Positions 7,202-16,890 are shown, counted from the first letter of the stretch. The stretch: 64,000 bases of DNA from RHLJ01 sp048058975 (GCA_048058975.1 JBLLNP010000014.1:39661-103660); one strand, 5' to 3'. Notes: generated from the sequence alone by a model not told the origin. Program-made: numbers and translations.

Positions 7202-8410
7202 TTATTCATTCGCTCCAAGTACTCTTTTAACTATGCCGTCCATTGCCGAATTTTGAATCCAGCGAGCAACTATAACCAAATCGTTTTCTTTATCCACATA
7301 CACCATATTGGTGCCAGCTCCTAAGTGTCGAACAGAAGATTCAGGCGCGCTGGGTAACCCTTCTTTATTTCCATTCAAGAAGAAATTCATATACCCATAT
7401 TCGGGATTTGCTACTGTTGGGGTTCGGGCCATTTCAAGCCATTCTTTAGAAATAATCTGCTCTCCATTCCAGTTGCCATCATTAAGAAGTAAATATCCTA
7501 ACCTGGCTTGATCCCTGGCGGAGATAAACATTCCTCCACCCCAATGCCCTCCACCACTTACGCTTTGCATAAGTTGACCATCAATTACCACCCAGCTTGT
7601 TTCATATCCATGCCAGCGCCAGGTTGGGGAAGCGCCAATCTTATCCATCATGTGTTCTTTAAGAATTTTGGGTAATGGCTCTCTTAACACATTTAGGGCA
7701 GCCAGCGCAAGTAAATTCACCCTTACATCGTTGTATTCCCACTCAGTTCCGGGCTCAAAACGGTCACGGGTTATCCATTCATTTCTTGGTCCGCTTGGCC
7801 GATCTGCCCAGTCAGGTTTTCCAAATAGGCTTCCTTCCCAGTCAGATGTTTGGCGGAGCAGATGATCCCAGGTTATTTTTGAGTTATGCTCTCCCTTGAA
7901 GGGCTCAAGGACTTTAGCTTTCCCAATATCGTCTGACTTAGGCATGTTATCATCAAATTCCATGATTAGTATCGGAGCCATATACTCATCTACTTTGTCA
8001 TGTACATCCTGAATCAGACCCATATCATAAGCCAACCCAACCGTAGTGCTTAGAAAAGTTTTAGTTACGCTGTGTGTCATATCCACACGGAAAGGTTCAC
8101 CCCATTCAGCCACAATATATCCGTCTTTGATGATGATCCCGGTCTGATCGCCCCGGTCTTTAAAAGGCCCGATTCCGTCACCAAAGGGTTCCCGGCCAAA
8201 TGTTTGGTAATGATTCAATTCCATACTTCGGGGGTTCGTACTCTCCATTGATTGTGCATATTCAATGGCAGCTTGTATAGAGTCGGGATTTAGTCCTAGT
8301 TCCTGAGGGGTCTTGTTTTGCCAATTGCCCCATGTACCGGGAAAGTAAGTTTGAGCAACACCGGATGAGCCAAAAAAAAGGGATAAGAGAAGTACAAAAA
8401 AGAGACGCAT
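7202..8410 (-). CDS. Secreted serine hydrolase of the beta-lactamase (class C/CubicO) family
   Basis: 402 residues beginning with a signal peptide (MRLFFVLLLSLFFGSSGVAQ). The catalytic SxxK motif is THSVTKTF near residue 112. The tyrosine motif is WEYNDVRVN near 225, and the third motif region is GGHWGGGMF. These belong to the penicillin-binding-protein-like serine hydrolases, which include esterases and D-amino-acid peptidases. Periplasmic or surface location is expected. The gene stands alone between convergent or spaced neighbours. Beta-lactam hydrolysis should not be assumed. Confidence 0.88.
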   Translation of the reverse strand: MRLFFVLLLSLFFGSSGVAQTYFPGTWGNWQNKTPQELGLNPDSIQAAIEYAQSMESTNPRSMELNHYQTFGREPFGDGIGPFKDRGDQTGIIIKDGYIVAEWGEPFRVDMTHSVTKTFLSTTVGLAYDMGLIQDVHDKVDEYMAPILIMEFDDNMPKSDDIGKAKVLEPFKGEHNSKITWDHLLRQTSDWEGSLFGKPDWADRPSGPRNEWITRDRFEPGTEWEYNDVRVNLLALAALNVLREPLPKILKEHMMDKIGASPTWRWHGYETSWVVIDGQLMQSVSGGGHWGGGMFISARDQARLGYLLLNDGNWNGEQIISKEWLEMARTPTVANPEYGYMNFFLNGNKEGLPSAPESSVRHLGAGTNMVYVDKENDLVIVARWIQNSAMDGIVKRVLGANE

Positions 8411-8464
8411 ACAACCAGATTTAATTGAGATTCGGATTGAATCTACAAAAAAACTTTTATTTGA

Positions 8465-8500
8465 CCTCCCCTCTATCTCCTCTTTAATAAGGAGGGGAGG
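8465..8500. repeat. Intergenic inverted repeat
   Basis: CCTCCCC (8465-8471) and GGGGAGG (8494-8500) are inverted with an AT-rich spacer. The element lies between two same-strand genes and resembles the GC-rich stem at 12955-12990. It may be a dispersed palindromic repeat or a weak terminator. Confidence 0.45.
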
Positions 8501-8570
8501 CTCTAACTCAAAATTTAGAAGTAGTGTAAAAGTCAGTGGAGGTAAAGATCTAGGGAATTATGAAGAAAAG

Positions 8571-9313
8571 TTAAACTCCCAACTGTAGTTTTACCTCTTT
8601 CACTCTTCTCCGGGAGACGCTTATTTGGGCTCCGTTTTTTAGTTTTATCTCATAAGAGCCTGAAAACCATGGAATGAGCTCCGATATGTACTTTACATTT
8701 ACCAGGTAGGAACGGTGTGATCGAATAAACCTCCCATCAGAAAGTCTTTTTTCAAGCAGATCCAGGGTTCCTTCTATTCGGAATTTTTTATCTGAAGTAT
8801 GGGCATACAACAACTTATCATCTGCTTCTATATACAACACATCATTAATATCCAGAATGTGGATGCCCCGTCCTTTTTTAGCTGTTAACACATGCAAAGG
8901 CTTTTCTTTTTGTTCTTCGAGTACATGTTCAAGCGATTCAGACTGTCTGAGTTTCAATCGAGAAAAGTCTTTAAGCCTCGCAACACATTCCGTAAGACGC
9001 TCCAATCGAACGGGCTTTGTAGATAGTCCAATGCATGTACTTCAAATGCCTTAATCGCATACTGATCATAAGCGGTAACAAATACGATATATGGAATTGG
9101 TTTTTCCAACAAAGAAACTACATCAAAACCATCGAGTCCGGGCATTTGAATATCCAGGAATACTACATCGGGTTTTAGTTTATTAATCTGTTCAACGGCA
9201 TCAGATGCTTGCCCCGATTCACCAATAATTTCTACTTCACTTTTGGAATGATCAAGCAAGGATCGAAGGCGATCCCTTGCTAAGGGTTCATCATCAACCA
9301 GGAATGCTTTCAT
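8571..9313 (-). pseudogene. LytTR-family response regulator split by a one-base frameshift
   Basis: Two overlapping reading frames together make one regulator of about 247 residues. The first (from ATG 9313, MKAFLVDDEPLARDRL) is a receiver domain with phospho-acceptor in VVFLDIQMPG. It runs out of frame after ALDYLQSPFD. The second frame begins near 9005 (ERLTECVARLKDFSRLK) and carries a full LytTR DNA-binding domain (IHILDINDVLYIEADDK, FIRSHRSYLVNVKYI). Adding one A to the three-A run at 9016-9018 (minus strand) gives ALDYLQKPVRLERLTECVAR. That restores the conserved receiver lysine-proline and joins both frames. The start overlaps the upstream kinase gene by 20 bp, as in normal lytS/lytR pairs. 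It is either a real pseudogene or a sequencing error. Confidence 0.85.
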
Positions 9314-10430
9314 AAGAAGCCTTTTGTTTAGGTTCAAAATGAGGGTGTTCATCTAAAAACGAAATGGGGAAACGAAGTATCAGACTGTGTTCCAAAATTG
9401 CACCATCAACTTCATCTCCAAAATGTAATTTCAACCGCTGAAACACATTTGAAAGGCCGGTTCCTTTCTCAAGAAGCTTTTCAAAATTGTTGTGGGGGAA
9501 TCCCGGTCCGGTATCAGAAACTGCTAACTCGATTAAATCATTATTAGAGCTAATTGAAACTGTTATCGTATGATTTCCTTCTTTTTTACTTACACCATGT
9601 TTAATAGAGTTTTCTACCAAAGGTTGAAGAGTAAGTACCGGAACACTCACATTAAGCAATGTATCAGGTACTTGAATATTTACAGTTAACCGCTCTTTAA
9701 ACCGGGCTTTTTCAATATTCAGGTATAGATTTATGATTTCCAACTCATCTTTTAAGCACACCATCGGGGTTTCGCTTGCTCGTAAGGTATAACGAAATAC
9801 ATCTGCTAAATCTTCAGTCACTGCCTCAGCTTCAGATGGAGATATGCGAATAAGCGCTGCTATAGAATTAAGTGAATTGAATAAAAAATGGGGATTGATC
9901 TGGGCCCGAAGCGCACTTAGCTCAGAATCGACCCGGCGCTTTTCTGCATCCATAGAACGCCGCATATAAGCCGTAGAATAGAAAAATCCGTTTGTCATTA
10001 AGATTCCAACAAGGCAAAATAAGGCGATTAATGTCAATCCGATTTCAGATTTGGAAGACTCCATAGCAGAATGATCATAAAGAAGACCATGGATAGATTC
10101 TGTAATAATAAAACCAAGACCAAATCCCAAGACTGAAACCAGAGCTTGTACTGTCCCATGAATAAAAAGCACATTTTTTTTATGTAGAGGGAATTTTTTG
10201 ACCAAAGGATTCCATGATAACCTGAAAAATAATAAGAAAAGGAAGGCATAAATCGCAGAAAAGAGATATCCATCCCACCACATTCCATTCATAGTTTCAG
10301 GATCCAGATTAGTAAAAACCCAGGTACTAACGGTGCCAAGTGAAATGGTGAAAAAAACCCATAGCCCAAATAACATATTGTTGAAGTTTTTTGGGGTATC
10401 AACTGAAATTATGTGTTTGTTTTGAGCCAT
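9294..10430 (-). CDS. LytS-type sensor histidine kinase
   Basis: 378 residues. Four membrane segments occupy roughly residues 17-150. Then a His_kinase domain follows with INPHFLFNSLNSIAALI (phospho-accepting histidine near 182) and an HATPase region with LQPLVENSIKHG (N box) and DTGPGFP (G box). It should autophosphorylate and pass phosphate to the LytTR regulator encoded directly after it. It lies 23 bp after the TonB-dependent receptor gene, so the three genes look like one operon in which kinase output would be linked to the receptor. The signal is unknown. Confidence 0.92.
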   Translation of the reverse strand: MAQNKHIISVDTPKNFNNMLFGLWVFFTISLGTVSTWVFTNLDPETMNGMWWDGYLFSAIYAFLFLLFFRLSWNPLVKKFPLHKKNVLFIHGTVQALVSVLGFGLGFIITESIHGLLYDHSAMESSKSEIGLTLIALFCLVGILMTNGFFYSTAYMRRSMDAEKRRVDSELSALRAQINPHFLFNSLNSIAALIRISPSEAEAVTEDLADVFRYTLRASETPMVCLKDELEIINLYLNIEKARFKERLTVNIQVPDTLLNVSVPVLTLQPLVENSIKHGVSKKEGNHTITVSISSNNDLIELAVSDTGPGFPHNNFEKLLEKGTGLSNVFQRLKLHFGDEVDGAILEHSLILRFPISFLDEHPHFEPKQKASYESIPG

Positions 10431-10453
10431 GGATGAATGATCAGAAAAAAGGG

Positions 10454-12739
10454 TCAGAATTCAAACTTAAAGCCGCTCACAGGTAGTAGGTTGAATTGAG
10501 TGGCGCGATCAACTTCCTGGGTTCGGATATTCCAGAAATCGGTTTCCACGTTTTGTTGATTGTAAGCATTCCATACTTCGAGAAAGAGTACCATATTTGT
10601 TCGTTTTAAGAAGAAACGGCGGTCAACCCTTGTGAACAAGGAATGGTAGGCCGGATAACGTTCCTCATTAAATCGGGATACATCCAGCACCTCAGTATTT
10701 TGATTAGCGGAAGCTACTGCATCAACCGGGGTATAAGTTCTTCCACCAAGAATACTCCAGCGTACACTTATTTCCCATAAATCGTTAGGACGATATCCAC
10801 CAATTACGCTAAAGAGATACCTGTTATCAAAATTTCGATCCTGCCACGTTCCGGTAAAATCCCTATGTCTTGTTCTGAAGAAAGAACCTGAAACCATACC
10901 GTAGAAATCGACCGCCAGTTTCTTTTGAATAAGGACTTCAATCCCACGTGAATAGGCTTCGCCATTATCCTCCAGGGCGCTGTAGAACTGCTGGAAGGAA
11001 TCCAGTACATAATTTCGGTCACCAACAGAATTTATTTCAGGAAGGATTGGTGCATTTCTGTATTCCTTGTCGTAAAGTTCAACTGTAAGTTTGGTATCAT
11101 CGGTTAACAGGTAATCAATACCAATAATGTACTGATTGGATCTGGTACTTTTTAGATTTGCCAAATCCGCATTTTGTGAGATCAGGTATCTCGGAACCGC
11201 CTGATAATAAAGTCCCGTAGAAAAGTTAAAACCTAGTCTATTTGTTGCCTGATAACGAGCCTTAAATCTGGGAGAAAGGTTCACATCATCATTGTACGAG
11301 TTATAAGTAGAGCGAAGCCCAAAAGTAGCTGAAAGTTTCGAGCCAGGTTGAATAGTATAGGCGGCAAACACTGAACTCAAACTTCCATTTACATCATCAT
11401 TGCGGGTAAAATCAGGGCGATCCTCACCGGATTGGTTAGTTTCAGCAGCAATAAAGTAATCGTACTTATTTTGTTCAGCGCGAACTTCAAAACCAAACTC
11501 GAGGCTATTCGAAGTATTTAACCGGAAATAAGAAGAGCTTCTTAGCACAGCCATTGCTTCTCTGGAGTTAAAATCAAGACTTGGAGTCTGAGTTAGCACA
11601 TCAGTAAGCAACTGTTCCTGTTGTCGGAAGGAATAAGAGATTGAGGTATTGGTGAAGCCATTTCCCCAAAGACGTTTCCAGTTTATTCCGCTAGTATTTT
11701 GATCGTTTTGATTGGAAACGGCATCCGAAAAACCTTCATCAAAGGCTTCTTCAATGTCATTTTCAAATAAACTGGTTCCATAGATATTCAGAAAAGAGAA
11801 GGAGTTTTTAGAATTCGGTTTGAAGGTGACTTTTGCCTGTGCATCGGCAAAAGAAGGGGCACCTCCGGCATTAATTGCCGAGGCAATTAAATCCAGATAG
11901 CTGCGACGGGCAGAAACAAGAAAGCTGGTATTTTCAGAAATGGGACCGTCTAAGTTGAATACAAATCCGGCTAAATTTGCTCCAATATCTCCGCGGAGAC
12001 GGTTAAGATTTCCATCCCGATAAGTGATATCAGAAACTGAAGAAAGATGATTTCCAAACTCGGCAGAAAAACCACCTGCAGCAAAATCGATATCAGAAAC
12101 AAGTTCTGTATTTACGATACCAATCGGACCATTCGACTGACCACTTTGCGTTCTGAAGTGCCGGACATCAGGAAGTGGAATGTTGTCGATGTAATAGCCA
12201 TTTTCGGTGGGGCTTCCTCCCCGTACCAGCATGTCCTGACTGGTTTCACCTTTAGTAGCCACACTTGGTAGAGCGTTTAGAACTCTCGCTAATTCCTGAG
12301 CTGCTCCCGGAGAACGGCGGATTTCTTCGGGAGTAAAAGATACTTTTCCAATACCATCGGTAGATACTTCAGAAAAGTAACCGGAAGTGACAGTTATTTC
12401 CTCTCCCTGAACGGGTGATAAATTCAGTTTGATTTCCAGCACCTGCTCCCGGTTCGAACCCACTACAATATCAGGAAGGGTACGGGTTTCGTAGCCGATA
12501 TATCGTACTATAAGGGTATAAATTCCTGGCGCTAATTTGGAAATCTCAAAGTTACCATCCAGATCAGAGGCAGTACCGGTTAGTGTTTTTTCAATCAGGA
12601 TATTTACCCCGATTAAGGGTTCTAATGTTTGGGCATCTATCACCTTTCCTGAGATAGAACCCTCACGCTGGTTGTTTTGCGCCAGGATCAGAGCTGGTAG
12701 CATGAGTAGAAGGAGAATAAAAAAGAGTAAGCGAGTCAT
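10454..12739 (-). CDS. TonB-dependent outer-membrane receptor with carboxypeptidase-like N-terminal domain
   Basis: 761 residues. A signal peptide (to about residue 20, ending LILAQ) is followed by a CarboxypepD_reg-like beta domain (GSISGKVIDAQTLEPLIGVN, residues 27-110). A plug domain follows (EEIRRSPGAAQELARVLNAL, DMLVRGGSPTENGYYIDNIP), then a long beta-barrel ending in GFKFEF. It imports or senses a large ligand across the outer membrane using TonB energy. No SusD partner is adjacent, so it is not a standard polysaccharide-uptake pair. It is the first gene of the operon with the LytS/LytTR genes. Confidence 0.9.
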   Translation of the reverse strand: MTRLLFFILLLLMLPALILAQNNQREGSISGKVIDAQTLEPLIGVNILIEKTLTGTASDLDGNFEISKLAPGIYTLIVRYIGYETRTLPDIVVGSNREQVLEIKLNLSPVQGEEITVTSGYFSEVSTDGIGKVSFTPEEIRRSPGAAQELARVLNALPSVATKGETSQDMLVRGGSPTENGYYIDNIPLPDVRHFRTQSGQSNGPIGIVNTELVSDIDFAAGGFSAEFGNHLSSVSDITYRDGNLNRLRGDIGANLAGFVFNLDGPISENTSFLVSARRSYLDLIASAINAGGAPSFADAQAKVTFKPNSKNSFSFLNIYGTSLFENDIEEAFDEGFSDAVSNQNDQNTSGINWKRLWGNGFTNTSISYSFRQQEQLLTDVLTQTPSLDFNSREAMAVLRSSSYFRLNTSNSLEFGFEVRAEQNKYDYFIAAETNQSGEDRPDFTRNDDVNGSLSSVFAAYTIQPGSKLSATFGLRSTYNSYNDDVNLSPRFKARYQATNRLGFNFSTGLYYQAVPRYLISQNADLANLKSTRSNQYIIGIDYLLTDDTKLTVELYDKEYRNAPILPEINSVGDRNYVLDSFQQFYSALEDNGEAYSRGIEVLIQKKLAVDFYGMVSGSFFRTRHRDFTGTWQDRNFDNRYLFSVIGGYRPNDLWEISVRWSILGGRTYTPVDAVASANQNTEVLDVSRFNEERYPAYHSLFTRVDRRFFLKRTNMVLFLEVWNAYNQQNVETDFWNIRTQEVDRATQFNLLPVSGFKFEF

Positions 12740-12954
12740 TTTTAGCGAATTAGTTTTTGATTCACAGCAAAACTATCAGTGAAAAACTACTTATCGAGGT
12801 TGTACAGGATTAGCGGAGCAAAAACAGGATGAACGGTAGAAGAGAAGGAGTAAGTGGTTTTTTATTTCGAAGGATAGAATAGACTTAGAAAACTAATGCT
12901 CACCGAAAATACTACTCTTTAGATATCTCATTTCTTTTGAAATGACAACTCATT

Positions 12955-12992
12955 CTCCCCTTGAGGGGAGTACCGCGAAGCGGGGAGGGGTG
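12955..12992. repeat. GC-rich double-stem intergenic repeat
   Basis: Two adjacent palindromes, CTCCCC-TTGA-GGGGAG (12955-12970) and CCGC-GAA-GCGG (12973-12983), followed by GGGGTG. The block is far richer in GC than its surroundings and touches the stop codon of the VOC gene. It resembles dispersed palindromic repeats of this bacterial group. Confidence 0.5.
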
Positions 12993-13364
12993 TCACCCCA
13001 AGTCCTTTACAAAAATAATGGCGTTATGATTAGGAGAGTAAAACCCAATCTCATCGGTTCCCCAGGGAGTATTATTCCGGCGCTTTATTTCGAAGCCTTT
13101 TTTCTCAAACTCCTGTTGAAGAACATCTAAATCATTCACCCAAATCTTTACTTGCTGAGCCGCATTTTTGGAAGGCATGTCTTCTTCAAATTGAAACTGA
13201 ATATGAATGCGTTCTTTTTCTCTTCCCATAACCGCATAGTCGAGCTTATCGGAATATTGCAGAGAGTCATATATATTTTTGAAGCCAAGCTTTTCAAAGA
13301 ATTCAATTTCAGTTTGTACATCGTTGGCTGGGAGGACGGGTGAGATGTTTTGAAGATTAACCAT
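12993..13364 (-). CDS. VOC (glyoxalase/bleomycin-resistance) superfamily protein
   Basis: 123 residues forming one VOC module pair: ISPVLPANDVQTEIEFFEKLGF at the start, IHIQFQF mid-way and GTDEIGFYSPNHNAIIFVKDL at the end. Such small dimeric proteins bind metal-dependent substrates or sequester drugs. The likely metal residues are the His in RIHIQF and a C-terminal acid, which are not clearly conserved here. Its start overlaps the end of the KAP NTPase gene by 8 bp, suggesting co-transcription. Function unknown. Confidence 0.8.
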   Translation of the reverse strand: MVNLQNISPVLPANDVQTEIEFFEKLGFKNIYDSLQYSDKLDYAVMGREKERIHIQFQFEEDMPSKNAAQQVKIWVNDLDVLQQEFEKKGFEIKRRNNTPWGTDEIGFYSPNHNAIIFVKDLG

Positions 13365-15834
13365 TATTGGTAGTATTTGATGCTAGATTACTTATCCCAG
13401 AATAGATAATAACGTCTTCTTTGGTAAGATTTTCTTTTCCTGTTCCAATTACAAACTTGATGGCATCAAGATGGTTTTCAAGATTGATGTTTTGAAGATA
13501 GGGTTTGGTAATCTTGGTGATGTCTTCCGGCTTCAGCTCGATTTGATCAACCAAAATTGGCCAGCGATTTTGGAGCACAATCCATCGGAATAATTTCTTG
13601 GGGTCCACTTTACCTTGTTCTAAAAGAACGATATTTCGATATATGGTATACTGATTAGCTAGGCGTTTAACAGCTCGGGGATTGCTACCAATCAGATTGT
13701 GGTACTCCCTCAGCAAATGCTCAATATCTTCGGTGGTTTCATTTACTTTTTCCAGTACGATGGATTGAGCGGCTTCAAAACTGATTTGATGTTCTTCCAA
13801 CATACTGTTGAGATCTGCATCTCCTGAAAGAATTTCAGCCTGGCTTGTCTGGTTAAATGCGGCTTTAAAGGCTTCTATATTCTCCTCAGAATCCTTTTTT
13901 TCTTCCTGATCTTTTGCATTCAGTATATAATCCCAGTATTTGCTTATCTGAGTAGGAGAAGGGTTGGGGAGTCGAACGGATAACTGGAAATTTTTCTCAA
14001 TAAAGGAATACCCAAGCTTGGTTCCTTTTTTTACGGTATCCGAATATTTGGCGTATTCATGCTCAAAGCTTTTTGCAATCCAGTGTTTATCGGCTGCTAC
14101 AAGGTAAAATACCTTTTGCCTGTTGAACATGGTTTGAATGCCTTCCAATAGTTTGATGATATATCGCGAATCGCAACGATCAAGATCATCAATAAAAAAA
14201 GCGATTCTAAAGGGGTTCTCTTTTGAACCGGATCTTTTTTGGATAGAGTTGATCAAATTGTCAAAATGACTTCTTATTGCTTCTGCTGGGTTTTCGGTTT
14301 TAGCAACAAAAAGGCGGGCATTTTCTGCATTGCGCATGAGTAAGAATTTACTCCATGACTGGATTATTGTTATTAAAGAACCTCCACCAAGTAAAGCAAG
14401 AATAGTTATATCAGGTTGCCCTATAATCGGCTGTAGAAACGAAAATGTAGAGGAGAGTTGTGATTCAAATTGTGCACCAATTAAAACAATAAAGGCTAGT
14501 ACAATGAAAAAGATAATCAAATGAAGAGATGGTTTATTAAACCTATTTATCAATTCGCTCAAAACAAAAAACCAACGTGAGTAAAAAGGTCTTTTCCCCT
14601 TAATTTGTTCCTTTGATTGTTTATAAAGTGCATCCAAAAACGTCCACCAGGGCGGATCTACATGCTGGTTTTCCCAGGCATTATAGTGAATAACAATCCA
14701 TTTATTATCTCCGTGTTTTTGCAGGCCTTCTTCAAGAAATTTCATGAATGAGGATTTGCCTTCTCCCCATCTTCCCTGGAGATGAGCCATAAAGGAATAG
14801 CATTTTTCCTTTCCGAAAATGTCATTATTGATGATACGTGCCAAATCCTCAGCTATAGGTTTTCGGCTTAGCCGGTCTTCACTGGAAGGGTCATCGAGAT
14901 GAAAGTCGATTTTATCGTAAGGAGAGTTATCTGTTTCGGGAGGGGCGGGTGTTGGTTCGGACTTTGAACGTTCGGTTGTTCCCATCTCCTTCCAGCCACC
15001 GCTTAAATCTTTAACTAGTCTATGTTCATCTGATCTAGGATAGGGTAATGTCATAGAAATAGAAGAAGACTCAAAACCATAAATATCTTCATAAATACGA
15101 AATGGATTTAAAACGGAGTCTTCAGAGTTTCTGGTCAGCAAATAATATAGGGAGGTATCAAAAATCGAAGTTAACTGGAAATTTTTGTATCTCTTGCGCA
15201 ACTCCTGTACGTGCTTGATATCAAAAAACTCATCAATCGGTTTATATTTTACAGATGAAACAGCTATTAGTATTGGGTTTTCATGCTCATGAATATAATA
15301 TGAGCCAATCTTAACTGGAGGCCTAGGCGATCGGACTAAGTCTATCGGGTTTATCTTTAAACCGATTAAGATTTCATTATAAAATCTAGTGTATCCGCTT
15401 TCTTCCGGTGAGTCAGAGTGTACTACAATTATTTGCTCCGGCCCTGGAACTAAATCAACGCCTAAAGTTATGTTAGCATCCCCTTTTCTGTATCTCCCTT
15501 GAATATTAATGTTAAGACTTGTTATTTGTTCTTCTTCAAGAGTTTCAGACTCCTCAAAAGCTTTCTGTGGTGCTTCTTCAACCACTTCACTTTCTGTTGT
15601 TTGTTCTTCAACAGAATCACTCTTTTGCAAAAGATTTTCGATTTCTGGAGTTAAACTTTTTCTTATTGATTCATCGTGAGGGCCATCGCCTAAAAAATAT
15701 TCGAAATACTGTTTCCAATGGTCGGGCACACTCCAAGGGGAATCTTGGTATTGTTCAAATACATCTACTACTAAACCGTAATTTGGGCCAAAGTCTTTTT
15801 GAAATATCTCTAAGATATGTTTACTCACTGGCAT
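13357..15834 (-). CDS. KAP-family P-loop NTPase with 2-oxoglutarate-dehydrogenase-E1-like N-terminal motif
   Basis: 825 residues. Residues about 20-48 (VFEQYQDSPWSVPDHWKQYF) closely resemble the short N-terminal domain of 2-oxoglutarate dehydrogenase E1 (YxxYxxDPxSVxxxWxxYF). An acidic linker and an unrecognised domain (about 105-270) follow. The KAP NTPase has Walker A GRWGEGKSSF near 355, two membrane segments near 445 and 485 inserted in the NTPase as is usual for KAP proteins, and Walker B FFIDDLDRCDS near 550. KAP NTPases are membrane-anchored STAND-like ATPases, frequently linked to phage defence. The gene overlaps the small VOC gene. A defence role is an inference from family and neighbourhood. 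Confidence 0.85.
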   Translation of the reverse strand: MPVSKHILEIFQKDFGPNYGLVVDVFEQYQDSPWSVPDHWKQYFEYFLGDGPHDESIRKSLTPEIENLLQKSDSVEEQTTESEVVEEAPQKAFEESETLEEEQITSLNINIQGRYRKGDANITLGVDLVPGPEQIIVVHSDSPEESGYTRFYNEILIGLKINPIDLVRSPRPPVKIGSYYIHEHENPILIAVSSVKYKPIDEFFDIKHVQELRKRYKNFQLTSIFDTSLYYLLTRNSEDSVLNPFRIYEDIYGFESSSISMTLPYPRSDEHRLVKDLSGGWKEMGTTERSKSEPTPAPPETDNSPYDKIDFHLDDPSSEDRLSRKPIAEDLARIINNDIFGKEKCYSFMAHLQGRWGEGKSSFMKFLEEGLQKHGDNKWIVIHYNAWENQHVDPPWWTFLDALYKQSKEQIKGKRPFYSRWFFVLSELINRFNKPSLHLIIFFIVLAFIVLIGAQFESQLSSTFSFLQPIIGQPDITILALLGGGSLITIIQSWSKFLLMRNAENARLFVAKTENPAEAIRSHFDNLINSIQKRSGSKENPFRIAFFIDDLDRCDSRYIIKLLEGIQTMFNRQKVFYLVAADKHWIAKSFEHEYAKYSDTVKKGTKLGYSFIEKNFQLSVRLPNPSPTQISKYWDYILNAKDQEEKKDSEENIEAFKAAFNQTSQAEILSGDADLNSMLEEHQISFEAAQSIVLEKVNETTEDIEHLLREYHNLIGSNPRAVKRLANQYTIYRNIVLLEQGKVDPKKLFRWIVLQNRWPILVDQIELKPEDITKITKPYLQNINLENHLDAIKFVIGTGKENLTKEDVIIYSGISNLASNTTNNG

Positions 15835-15911
15835 CTTTTATTCCCTATAATTCTTATTACTCCCAACTAAAAGTATTTAATAGTAATTATGGCTACCTCG
15901 TTATGTGGAAT

Positions 15912-16856
15912 CTATAATTCTATCCTCATTCCTTCAAACGCTACTTTATATCCAAGATTCTCAACCTGCTTTCGCTCCATGCTGTTCAGGATCAATGGAT
16001 TGGTATGATTGAAGTGAACAAAGATAATTTTCGATTTTTCAGAATCGGGCAAATCTTTAAACAATTCCAGACTTTCTTCCACAAAAGGATGTGGAATCTC
16101 TCTCATATCACGATTTGGGAGTTCATTCTGATCGAAGAAGGTAGCATCCAGGAAAGCATAATTCACTTTAGAGATTTCATCCACTATGCTCCGATTCCAA
16201 ACATTCCACTTATTGATATCCGGAATAAACAGAACTTTTTTGTTTTGAGACTCAATTCGGTAGCCAACCGTTTCAGAGTACTCATCCCGGTGAGGAACCA
16301 AAAAAGGAGTTACAGATAGATGCTCAGAGACATGGATGATCGAATCAGCTTTTTGAGTGACGGGCTCGATATTATTGTAGCGAATAAGTTGATCCCACGG
16401 TCCGTTTTCATGCAGGTACAAGTTCATTCTGGGCATGGCATACACGGGAACTCCTGAAGCCCCCATAACTTCATGGCCAAGCTGTATCAAACCTGTATAA
16501 TGACCAATATGAGCGTGTGTTAGAAAAACCCCGGAGAGTTCATCAATACCAGATTCTGACTTCAGATGATGAAGCTGCTCTTTGAAATCCGGTGTCGCTT
16601 CAAATATCCATTGCTTATTCGAAGTTTTATCAATAAGCCCCAAACTGGTGGCATGACGTTTATCTTCCTTCCCACTCCAATAAAGCTGACAATTTGCTTT
16701 CTCACAATTAGCCTGAGGAAATCCTGCATCCTGAGCGATTCCTAGAACAGTGATGAATTGGCTTGATGCGGGAGGGTGTTTTGTGCTGTTGGAAGTGCAA
16801 TTTAATAGTGCAAAAGTGAGCAGTAAAGAAGAGAAAAGGTGTTGGAGTGTTTTCAT
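15912..16856 (-). CDS. PqqB-like metallo-beta-lactamase-fold lipoprotein
   Basis: About 314 residues from ATG 16856. A longer frame to 16922 exists but would run into a dispersed repeat and place the signal sequence internally. From the chosen start the protein opens with a lipoprotein signal (MKTLQHLFSSLLLTFALLNC). The core matches PqqB-like MBL hydrolases: VLGIAQDAGFPQANC, SLGLIDK, FLTHAHIGHYTGL, VPHRDEYSETVGYRI, ALFIPDINKW-type and FVHFNHTNP motifs. The usual HxHxDH metal motif reads HAHIGH, with Gly for Asp, so one metal site is changed. It is probably a periplasmic hydrolase of unknown substrate; no other pqq gene is present. Confidence 0.8.
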   Translation of the reverse strand: MKTLQHLFSSLLLTFALLNCTSNSTKHPPASSQFITVLGIAQDAGFPQANCEKANCQLYWSGKEDKRHATSLGLIDKTSNKQWIFEATPDFKEQLHHLKSESGIDELSGVFLTHAHIGHYTGLIQLGHEVMGASGVPVYAMPRMNLYLHENGPWDQLIRYNNIEPVTQKADSIIHVSEHLSVTPFLVPHRDEYSETVGYRIESQNKKVLFIPDINKWNVWNRSIVDEISKVNYAFLDATFFDQNELPNRDMREIPHPFVEESLELFKDLPDSEKSKIIFVHFNHTNPLILNSMERKQVENLGYKVAFEGMRIEL

Positions 16857-16890
16857 TCCCAAATGAAGGAAAAAAGAACAAATAATAAAA

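Noticed and set aside
8954..9005. Programmed ribosomal frameshifting in the LytTR regulator
   Set aside because: No convincing slippery heptamer or downstream pseudoknot was seen, and a single added A restores an invariant lysine. Mutation or sequencing error is simpler.
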